Assembly (NCBI GenBank): GCA_037443705.1
Contig: JBBINV010000073.1
Coordinates: 1 to 15,839, forward strand
Length of the DNA stretch: 15,839 nucleotides
Origin: 2-02-FULL-66-14 sp037443705
GTDB lineage: Bacteria > Pseudomonadota > Gammaproteobacteria > Burkholderiales > SG8-39
Reading direction: 5' to 3'
The position numbers and the translations under genes were made by a program. The first letter of the stretch is position 1. Each line of letters begins with the position of its first letter. The notes under the pieces were generated by a model. The model was not told the DNA's origin, did not search any database, and was given only the letters and a program-made list of their open reading frames with translations. Positions 5,787 through 12,729 of this stretch are shown piece after piece.

Positions 5787-8700
5787 ATGCGCCCTATCCT
5801 CACTCGCCTCAAGCAGGCGCTCGCGTGCGTCCTCAGCGCCGCGCTCGTGTTCCCGGGGCCGCTGCACGCCGCGCTCACCGACATCTCGAACGAGCCGCTG
5901 GCGCAGCCGGCCTCGAGCGTAAAGCCGAATATCATGCTGATTCTGGACGACTCGGGTTCGATGGAGCAGCAGTACACGCCCGACTACCTCGGGCGGCGCT
6001 TCGGCGGCTCGAACGCGCTGTGCTTCGACTCGGGCGACGATTCCAGCGGCACGATCACCGGAAGCCTCAAGAACTGCGAAGCGGGCGACGTCCCGCTGAT
6101 GACTCCGGAGATCAACACCCAGTATTACAACCCCGAGATCCGTTACCTCCCGGCGGTCAACTTCGACGGCACCTCCAAGACCGTGATGAACTCGGCCAAC
6201 ACGGCGGCCTGGACCGCGGTGCCGACCGACGGCGTGACGCCGTCGGGCTCGAACACTTACCGAAACGACACCTACGACCAGGTCACCGACACGGGCACCA
6301 CGGTGACCACCGTGGACCTGGTGAACGGCTACCCCGACCGCGTCTGGTGCAACTCGCAGTCCGCGAGCGCCACCGACACGGTCAACTGCAAGACCAACAG
6401 CGCCTGGACCTATCCGGACGCGACCTACCCTTACGGCAAGACAAGCGGCGGGTCGATCAAGTACCGGACCGGCGCACCGTACTACTACCGGCTCGCCGCG
6501 ACCGAATACTGCACGGATCTCACACTCTCGGACTGCGTCGCCTCGGCCACCCCCACCGCGACCCATACCGTGGCCGCGCCGGTGCGCTACTGTTCGGACA
6601 GCACCTCGAGCCCGACCACCGCGACGTTTTCGAGCTGCCAGGCGAAATACAAGACGGGATTCACCTACCCGCGATTCGCAGGCAGGGTGAATCCCGGCAG
6701 CGCGGGCAGCCCCGGCGCCGCCGCAACCGCGACCATCACGGTCAACACGCAGAAGGATTCGGCGGCAGGAACGATCACCGGGATATTCGTCAACGGCGTC
6801 AACGTCATCGGCGGCAACATCAACCTCGCGGCGGGCTTCAGCACCGCGACCGCCGCCACCGCGATCCGGGATGCGATCAACAGCTACGTCTCCACTCCCG
6901 ACTACACCGCCACGGTCTCGGGCAGCGTCGTCACGGTGACGTACGCCGGCACGCCCGCTCAGACCTCCGACCCGAACGGCTATACGGTCGTCGTGAATTT
7001 CAACATCACGAGCCAGTCGCCGCCGGCCTCGAACCAGGTGACGATCTCCGGGGTCGGCAGCGGCGACTCGCTCGCGAGCTACCAGGTCGGCGGCGTGGAG
7101 CTGCTGCCCTCGAGCATCGTGTGCTCGAGCTGCGGAACGTCTTCGTCCGCGCGCAACAACTGGATGGCGGGACAGATGGCCGCCGCGATCAACGGCAGCG
7201 GCACCGGCTTCACCGCGAGCGCGAGCGGCGCCGTGGTCACGATCACCGCGCCCGCGGGCACCGGCTCCACCTTCAACAACGCGGCCATCAGCGAGAGCTC
7301 GCCCGGCGTCACGGTTTCCTCCACCGCCTTTTCCGGCGGCGTCACCACCGGGGACGTGAACCTCACGAGCACCAGCTTTTCGGGCGGCTCGGCCCCGGTT
7401 CCGGCGGCGAGCGTCGCGCGCGAGCTGGTGGGAAGCTTTTCGCGCGTGAACATCGTGCCGTTCCAGGACCCGCCGATCAACTCGATCCCGTCGACCTTCA
7501 CCAAGTATCCGGCGCGCACCGACTGCGCGGGCGCGACCTGCACCTACGACGAGGAGATGACCAATTTCGCCAACTGGTATGCCTATTACCGCAGCCGCAT
7601 GCAGATGGCGAAGACCGCGATCGGCCGCGCGTTCGTAGGCATCACCGACGCGTTCCGCGTGGGCTTCATCACGATCAATCCGTCGGGCGACATCAGCAAT
7701 CGCTTCCTCGAGGTCGGCGATTTCACGACCGGCTCCGGCAACCAGCGGGACCTCTGGTACCAGCAGCTCTACAAGCAGACCTCGCACGGCTCGACCCCCT
7801 TGCGCGAGGCGCTCTCGCGCGTGGGACGCTACTACGGCAACAAGACCGACGGCATCAACAGCGGCATGCCGGGCAGCCCGATTCAGGTCGCGTGCCAGCC
7901 CAATTTCGCGATCCTCACGACGGACGGCTACTGGAACGGCAACCCGGGCCGGAGCCTCACCGACAGCTCCACGGGGAGCAGCGGGGGCCTCGGCAACCAG
8001 GACAACGTGAACAGCGGCTATTCCGCGCGCACCGGCCCCTCGGGGACTACCGGCGGCTGGTACGACGGCGGGCTCGCGGGCTCCACCAACACGCTCGCCG
8101 ATGTCGCGATGTATTACTACAAGACCGACCTGCGCAGCGACCTCGCCGACCAGGTGCCGGTGACGAGCAAGGACACGGCTGCGCACCAGCACATGACGAC
8201 GTTCACGGTGGGCATGGGGCTCGCGGGGCAGCTCAACTACACCAAGGGCTACGAGTCCGGGACCAACGCCGACTTCGAGAAGATCAAGCTCGGACCGGCC
8301 TCGGGCGGGATCGACTGGCCGGTGCCGGCGGCCAACGCCGAAACCGCTCTCGACGACCTGTGGCACGCCGCGGTGAACGGGCGCGGCACCTTCTTCAGCG
8401 CCAAGGATCCGGCCGAGCTCGCCAGCGCGATCGCCGAGTCGCTCAACTCGATCAACGCGCGAGTCGGCGCGGGCGCGGCCGCGGCCACCTCGAACCTGCA
8501 GCCGGTCGCGGGCGACAACTTCGCCTTTACCGCGCAGTACGAGACCGTCACGTGGGTCGGCGACCTCAAGGCGCGCACCATCGACCTCTCGAACGGCGCG
8601 GTGGCGACGCGCGAGCTGTGGTCGGCGCAGACGGTGCTCGACCGGCGCAGCCACACGACGCGCAAGATCTACACCTTCGACTCGGGGGACACCTCGCCGC

Positions 8701-10760
8701 CCGCTGCCGGGCAGAACGGCAACAAGCTGAAGTCGTTCTGCTGGCCGGGCGCGATCGGCCTGCCGGCATACCCGACCTGCAACGACGGCTCGGGCCTCAC
8801 GGCGACCGAGATGAACTGGTTCGAGCCGCTCGCGACTTCGGCCTCCCCTTCGAACGAGGGCCCGATTCCGCAGTCCACGCCCTGGGCCGGGGACCTGAGC
8901 GGGCGCGACGTCTCCGCGACCAAGGAAAAGCTCCTCGACTTCATCCGCGGCGACACCACGAACGAGGCCACCGGCGGCAGCGCCACGACGGACCTCTTCC
9001 GCAACCGCACGAGCCTGCTCGGCGACATCATCAACGCGCAGCCGGCGTACGTGAAGGCTTCGCCCTTCGGCTACAACACCGGAAACTATGCCGGCAGGGA
9101 TCCCTATTACGTCGAGTTCAAGAACACGACCAACGGCGTCACCTCGACTCGCAAGGGCACGGTATTCGTAGCCGCGAACGACGGGATGCTGCACGCGTTC
9201 GAGACCGACCCGGACAACGTTCCCTACTATCAGACCGCGGGCATCACCACGGCGGTGGCTTCCGACGACACCTTCACCGGGACCCTGCTCGACGACCCCA
9301 CCGGGCAGACGGGCGAAGGCTCGGAGCGCTGGGCGTACGTCCCCGGGATCGTGATGCCACATCTCAAGCGCCTCGCGGACTCGCCCTACTCGCACCGCTT
9401 CTACACCGACGGCTCGCCGATCGTGGGCGACGTGTGCTTCGGGCACACCACGGCCTCCCCGTGCTCGGCGCAATCGAACTGGCACACGATCCTGGTGGCG
9501 GGGCTGAACGCAGGCGGCCGCGGCTATTACGCGCTCGACGTCACCGATCCGGACAATCCCAAGGGGCTGTGGGAGCTGAAGGGCGGCACCGGGACCGCGT
9601 GCCTCACCGACGCGCAGGCAAACACCGGCACCTTCTTCGAGGACTGCAACATCGGCCTCTCCTACGGAAACCCGCTCATCGTCAAGCGCAAGAGTGACGG
9701 CAAGTGGGTCGTGATCGTCACCTCGGGCTACAACAACCTCAACCCGGGCGACGGCAAAGGCTACCTCTACGTCGTCGATGCGCAGACTGGCGCGATCCTC
9801 CAGCGTCTGACGACCGGCGTAGGCTGCGACGGCGTGAGCACGACCCCGCCTTGCGTCGCCGGCACCACCGACCCGAGCGGCCTTGGCCGGATCAACGCCT
9901 GGGTCGATAACGCGTTCTTCGACAATACTGCGCTCACGGTGTACGGCGGCGACCTGAAAGGGAACCTCTGGCGCTTCCAGATCGAGAATACGGCCGACGT
10001 GCCGGCCGACTCGGTGACGCGCCTGGCGACGCTCGTGGATGCCTCGGGCGCCACCCAGCCGATCACCACCAAGCCCGAGCTCGGCGAGGTGAACGGCAAG
10101 CGCGTAGTCTTCGTCGGAACCGGGAAGTTCCTGGGCGTCTCCGACAAGACCGACGTCCAGCGCCAGAGCATCTACGCGATCAAGGACGAGATGAACAGCA
10201 CGGCCTCCCCGGTCGTGAACATGGCGCGCACCGGCAGCTACCCGACCTCGTCGATCGCCGACTTCCTGCGCATCGACCTGACGGCGAGCGCGACGAACCC
10301 GACTACCGAGCGCACCACGACCTGCGACACGGCGACACAGCCCTGCGACAGGGACCTCACGGACTCCTCGCTCAAGGGCTACTTCATCGACCTGCCGGAC
10401 GGCGGCTCGGGCGGCAGCGGCACCGAGCGCGTGAACGTCGATCCGATCCTGCAGCTCGGCACGCTGGTGGTACCGTCGAACGTTCCGAGCACGGACACCT
10501 GCGTCGCGGGCGGCTTCGGCTGGATCAACTTCCTCAACTACAAGACGGGGACGTACGTGCCCGGCGCCACCGACAGCATGGCGAGCACCAAGATCTCCGC
10601 CTCGCTGGTGGTCGGGATCAACGTGGTGCAGCTGCCCGGCGGCACGGTGAAGACGATCGTGACCACCGCCGACAACCAGCAGCTCACCAAGGAGACGCCG
10701 GTGTCGCCGACGACGTTCGCGGGCCGGCGCGTGTCCTGGCGTGAGCTGTTCTTCGAGTGA
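5787..10760 (+). CDS. pilY1: Type IV pilus tip adhesin/assembly factor PilY1
   Basis: PilY1 is secreted, sits at the pilus tip, promotes assembly by opposing retraction, and acts as adhesin and surface sensor. This 1657-residue form is longer than P. aeruginosa PilY1 (about 1160). A signal peptide is seen at 1-28, cut after PGPLHA. The N-terminal von Willebrand A domain has a complete but widely split metal site: D54-S56-S58 (LILDDSGSM), T670 (STPLREAL) and D713 (ILTTDGYWN). Between them lies a roughly 600-residue insertion holding two related modules (about 316-407 and 416-518). A linker domain starts near 889. The C-terminal PilC/PilY1 beta-propeller covers about 1120-1500, with VFVAANDGMLHAFE at 1126-1139, LDVTDPDNPKGLW, and YGGDLKGNLWRF at 1386-1397. 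The loop before that motif (1369-1385) is not the usual EF-hand-like calcium loop. The 3' end overlaps the TonB-like gene by 20 bases. Confidence 0.96.
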   Translation: MRPILTRLKQALACVLSAALVFPGPLHAALTDISNEPLAQPASSVKPNIMLILDDSGSMEQQYTPDYLGRRFGGSNALCFDSGDDSSGTITGSLKNCEAGDVPLMTPEINTQYYNPEIRYLPAVNFDGTSKTVMNSANTAAWTAVPTDGVTPSGSNTYRNDTYDQVTDTGTTVTTVDLVNGYPDRVWCNSQSASATDTVNCKTNSAWTYPDATYPYGKTSGGSIKYRTGAPYYYRLAATEYCTDLTLSDCVASATPTATHTVAAPVRYCSDSTSSPTTATFSSCQAKYKTGFTYPRFAGRVNPGSAGSPGAAATATITVNTQKDSAAGTITGIFVNGVNVIGGNINLAAGFSTATAATAIRDAINSYVSTPDYTATVSGSVVTVTYAGTPAQTSDPNGYTVVVNFNITSQSPPASNQVTISGVGSGDSLASYQVGGVELLPSSIVCSSCGTSSSARNNWMAGQMAAAINGSGTGFTASASGAVVTITAPAGTGSTFNNAAISESSPGVTVSSTAFSGGVTTGDVNLTSTSFSGGSAPVPAASVARELVGSFSRVNIVPFQDPPINSIPSTFTKYPARTDCAGATCTYDEEMTNFANWYAYYRSRMQMAKTAIGRAFVGITDAFRVGFITINPSGDISNRFLEVGDFTTGSGNQRDLWYQQLYKQTSHGSTPLREALSRVGRYYGNKTDGINSGMPGSPIQVACQPNFAILTTDGYWNGNPGRSLTDSSTGSSGGLGNQDNVNSGYSARTGPSGTTGGWYDGGLAGSTNTLADVAMYYYKTDLRSDLADQVPVTSKDTAAHQHMTTFTVGMGLAGQLNYTKGYESGTNADFEKIKLGPASGGIDWPVPAANAETALDDLWHAAVNGRGTFFSAKDPAELASAIAESLNSINARVGAGAAAATSNLQPVAGDNFAFTAQYETVTWVGDLKARTIDLSNGAVATRELWSAQTVLDRRSHTTRKIYTFDSGDTSPPAAGQNGNKLKSFCWPGAIGLPAYPTCNDGSGLTATEMNWFEPLATSASPSNEGPIPQSTPWAGDLSGRDVSATKEKLLDFIRGDTTNEATGGSATTDLFRNRTSLLGDIINAQPAYVKASPFGYNTGNYAGRDPYYVEFKNTTNGVTSTRKGTVFVAANDGMLHAFETDPDNVPYYQTAGITTAVASDDTFTGTLLDDPTGQTGEGSERWAYVPGIVMPHLKRLADSPYSHRFYTDGSPIVGDVCFGHTTASPCSAQSNWHTILVAGLNAGGRGYYALDVTDPDNPKGLWELKGGTGTACLTDAQANTGTFFEDCNIGLSYGNPLIVKRKSDGKWVVIVTSGYNNLNPGDGKGYLYVVDAQTGAILQRLTTGVGCDGVSTTPPCVAGTTDPSGLGRINAWVDNAFFDNTALTVYGGDLKGNLWRFQIENTADVPADSVTRLATLVDASGATQPITTKPELGEVNGKRVVFVGTGKFLGVSDKTDVQRQSIYAIKDEMNSTASPVVNMARTGSYPTSSIADFLRIDLTASATNPTTERTTTCDTATQPCDRDLTDSSLKGYFIDLPDGGSGGSGTERVNVDPILQLGTLVVPSNVPSTDTCVAGGFGWINFLNYKTGTYVPGATDSMASTKISASLVVGINVVQLPGGTVKTIVTTADNQQLTKETPVSPTTFAGRRVSWRELFFE
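6732..7340 (+). repeat. Two divergent tandem modules inside PilY1
   Basis: Residues about 316-407 and 416-518 of PilY1 look like two diverged copies of one small beta-rich module. Both run: a VNGV or VGGV strand, a gap, an alanine-rich helix ending in AIN (TAIRDAINS against MAAAINGSG), then TA-x-x-SG-x-VVT (TATVSGSVVTVT against TASASGAVVTIT) and a Thr/Ser-rich tail. The second copy adds a CSSC pair and ends in TAFSGG, which is echoed by TSFSGG 17 residues later. Similarity is at protein level only; no direct DNA repeat is evident. The domain family is not recognised with certainty. Confidence 0.55.
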
Positions 10761-11337
10761 GCGCGGTGCCGTCCACGCGCTGACCCCGCGGCTCTGGGCG
10801 GCGCTCGCCGCCTCGGCGGCGCTTCACGCGCTGCTGGTCGCGGGCGTGGGGGCGCCTTTCGGCGCGCGCTGGGGAGCGATCTCCTGGTTCAGCCCGGGCG
10901 CGCCGATCCGCGCCGTGCTGCGCGACGTTCCGCGCGCAGCGGGCGAAGTTGCGGCTCCATCCGAAGATCTTGTGACACCGAAACCGGAACCCGGGCCGGG
11001 ATCTGGCGGCCTGCTTCCGGAACCGCGCTACTTCCTCACGCGCGAGCTGGACGTCCGCCCGGGCATCACCGCTCGCGTAGAGCCCGAGTACCCGGACGCG
11101 GCCGCGCGGCGCGCGCTTTCGGGAAAGGTGATGCTCCGGATCTACATCGACGAGACCGGAGCGGTGGAGCGCGCGGTGGCGCTGCGCGCCGATCCGCCCG
11201 GCTACTTCGAGGAAGCGGCGGCGCGCGCGTTCCTCGCCGCGCGCTTCACCCCCGGCCTGAAGGGGGGCCGCCCGGTAAAGGTGCAGATGACGCTCGAGGT
11301 AACGTTCGAGAGTGCGCAAGCTCCCGCGGCAGAGTGA
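10741..11337 (+). CDS. TonB C-terminal-domain protein (energy-transducer-like)
   Basis: This 198-residue protein has a short cytoplasmic N terminus, one membrane helix (about 18-38, LWAALAASAALHALLVAGVGA), a short Pro-rich periplasmic linker (TPKPEPGPG) and a TonB C-terminal domain at about 111-193 (VEPEYPDAA, then SGKVMLRIYIDETGAV and AFLAARFTPGLKGGRPV). The helix keeps the S-x3-H arrangement of TonB (S25, H29), which in E. coli TonB serves coupling to ExbB-ExbD. No exbB/exbD or TonB-dependent receptor is in the window. The linker is short for TonB, so reaching an outer-membrane receptor across the periplasm is doubtful. GTG 10741 is the only reasonable start, within the pilY1 3' end, with a poor ribosome-binding site, so coupling is likely. 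Its last 92 bases are antisense to ispH. The domain call is firm; its role in a pil operon is unknown. Confidence 0.82.
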   Translation: MSCSSSERGAVHALTPRLWAALAASAALHALLVAGVGAPFGARWGAISWFSPGAPIRAVLRDVPRAAGEVAAPSEDLVTPKPEPGPGSGGLLPEPRYFLTRELDVRPGITARVEPEYPDAAARRALSGKVMLRIYIDETGAVERAVALRADPPGYFEEAAARAFLAARFTPGLKGGRPVKVQMTLEVTFESAQAPAAE

Positions 11338-12232
11338 ACACCACGTGCTCGGCGATGCCCTCGAGCGGGCGCACGCTCTGGGCGCCGAGCTCCATCAGGC
11401 GCTCGATCAACCCGTTCACCAGCACTTCCGGCGCCGACGCTCCCGCGGTCACGCCGACGCGGCGCCTGCCTTCGATCCATTCGGGCTTCAGGTCCGCCGC
11501 GCTGTCGGCCATGTACGCGGGTACGCCCATGTGCTCGGCGACCTCGCGCAGGCGGTTCGAGTTCGAGCTGTTCGGCGAGCCGACCACGATCACGACGTCG
11601 CACTGCGGCGCCATGAACTTGACCGCGTCCTGGCGGTTCTGCGTCGCATAGCAGATGTCGTCCTTCTTCGGCCCGCGGATCGCGGGAAAGCGCGCCTTCA
11701 GCGCCGCGACCACGCGCGCCGCGTCGTCCACCGAGAGCGTGGTCTGGGTGACGTAAGCGAGCTTCGCCGGGTCGCGCACCGCGAGCCCTGCCACGTCCCC
11801 GGGCGATTCGACCAGGTACATTCCGGTGCCGGCCTGGCCCATGGTGCCCTCGGCCTCGGGGTGCCCGCGGTGCCCGATCATCACGATCTCGAGCCCGTCC
11901 TTCAGCATCTTCGCGACCTCCACGTGCACCTTCGTGACGAGCGGGCAGGTGGCGTCGAACACCTTGAGGCCGCGGCGCGCGGCCTCGTCGCGCACCGCCT
12001 TCGACACGCCGTGGGCGCTGAAGATCACGGTCGCGCCGGCGGGCACCTCGGCGAGCGCCTCCACGAAAACCGCGCCCTTGGCGCGCAGATCCTCGACCAC
12101 GTACTTGTTGTGCACGATCTCGTGGCGCACGTAGATCGGGGCGCCGCAGAGCGCGAGCGCGCGCTCGACGATCTCGATCGCGCGCTCCACGCCGGCGCAA
12201 AAGCCCCTGGGGTTGGCGAGCAGGACTTCCAT
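11246..12232 (-). CDS. ispH: 4-hydroxy-3-methylbut-2-enyl diphosphate reductase IspH (LytB)
   Basis: IspH is the last enzyme of the methylerythritol phosphate pathway. It reduces HMBPP to isopentenyl and dimethylallyl diphosphate with a [4Fe-4S] cluster in the cytoplasm. The cluster ligands C12 (ANPRGFCAGV), C96 (FDATCPLVTKVH) and C194 (DICYATQNRQ) are present, as are the substrate histidines H41, H74 and H124 and the acid E126 (HPEAEGTMGQ). GSPNSSNSNRL and the GASAPE motif complete the active site. The 328-residue length exceeds the usual 310-316: after the normal family end (VVFTLPREL) about 23 Pro/Ser/Arg-rich residues follow that lie antisense to the TonB-like gene. ATG 12232 gives the standard N terminus. 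It lies 8 bases after lspA as last gene of ribF-ileS-lspA-ispH; fkpB, often found between them, is missing. Confidence 0.97.
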   Translation of the reverse strand: MEVLLANPRGFCAGVERAIEIVERALALCGAPIYVRHEIVHNKYVVEDLRAKGAVFVEALAEVPAGATVIFSAHGVSKAVRDEAARRGLKVFDATCPLVTKVHVEVAKMLKDGLEIVMIGHRGHPEAEGTMGQAGTGMYLVESPGDVAGLAVRDPAKLAYVTQTTLSVDDAARVVAALKARFPAIRGPKKDDICYATQNRQDAVKFMAPQCDVVIVVGSPNSSNSNRLREVAEHMGVPAYMADSAADLKPEWIEGRRRVGVTAGASAPEVLVNGLIERLMELGAQSVRPLEGIAEHVVFTLPRELAHSRTLPRASSAPLPGGPPSGRG

Positions 12233-12240
12233 GGCGCCGA

Positions 12241-12729
12241 TTATCGTCCCGAATCGCGGCGCAGAAACCCTTCCGCGATCACGACTCCCGCACCCATGGT
12301 GATCGCGGAATCGGCCACGTTGAACGCCGGCCAGTGCCAGCCGCCCGCGTGGAAGTCGAGGAAGTCCACTACGTGCCCGTAGGCGATGCGGTCCCAGAGG
12401 TTGCCGAGCGCCCCGCCCAGGATCAGCGCGAGGCCCGCGCAGAAAAGCCTGTTGGCGCGGTTCCTCAGGATCAGGACGGAAACCACCACGGCGGCAACGG
12501 CCGCGATCCCGCCGAAAAGCCAGCTCTGCCAGCCCGGCGCGCCCGCGAGGAAGCTGAACGCCGCGCCCTTGTTGAACGCGAGCACCAGGTTGAAGAATCC
12601 GGTCACCGGACGCGCCTCGCCGGGATGGAGGTAGGCCAGCGCGGCGAGCTTGGCCAGCCGGTCGGCGAGTACGATCGCGGCCGCGGCGGCGAACCACGGC
12701 GCCGCTCTAGGCATGGAGGCGCGGCTCAC
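12241..12729 (-). CDS. lspA: Lipoprotein signal peptidase LspA (signal peptidase II)
   Basis: LspA cleaves the signal peptide of diacylglyceryl-modified prolipoproteins in the inner membrane. The 162-residue protein has four hydrophobic segments (about 11-30, 66-87, 95-112, 136-153). The conserved blocks are D23 in VLADRLAK, FNKGAAFSF at 52-60, GGALGNLWDR at 105-114 and FNVADSAI at 136-143. The catalytic aspartates are D122 (VVDFLDF) and D140 (FNVADS), matching the D124/D143 pair of the P. aeruginosa enzyme. I chose GTG 12729 because GAAGGG stands 5 bases upstream; ATG 12714, which overlaps the ileS stop by 8 bases, is the alternative and would remove five residues. It overlaps ileS by 23 bases, so translation is probably coupled. 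Confidence 0.95.
   Translation of the reverse strand: MSRASMPRAAPWFAAAAAIVLADRLAKLAALAYLHPGEARPVTGFFNLVLAFNKGAAFSFLAGAPGWQSWLFGGIAAVAAVVVSVLILRNRANRLFCAGLALILGGALGNLWDRIAYGHVVDFLDFHAGGWHWPAFNVADSAITMGAGVVIAEGFLRRDSGR

Noticed and set aside
8946..8954. RGD tripeptide in PilY1 (residues 1054-1056) as an integrin-binding adhesion site
   Set aside because: The surrounding LLDFIRGD pattern is, as far as I recall, a general feature of PilY1 proteins, including environmental ones, so it is more likely structural. Integrin binding cannot be claimed.
5508..9485. A 1325-codon open frame antisense to pilY1, and a 1290-codon frame on the same strand within it (5825-9697)
   Set aside because: They are shadows of pilY1 in very GC-rich DNA: Arg/Gly/Ala/Val-rich low-complexity translations without any recognisable domain, while pilY1 itself shows signal peptide, metal site and propeller motifs.
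11246..11285. C-rich and G-rich runs (CCCCCGG...GGGGGGCC) in the tonB-like/ispH overlap as a shared bidirectional terminator
   Set aside because: The possible stem is irregular, has no following T-run on either strand and lies wholly in coding sequence.
11312..12382. A 356-codon plus-strand frame opposite ispH
   Set aside because: It is His/Arg-rich and featureless, and antisense to a gene with all catalytic residues in place.
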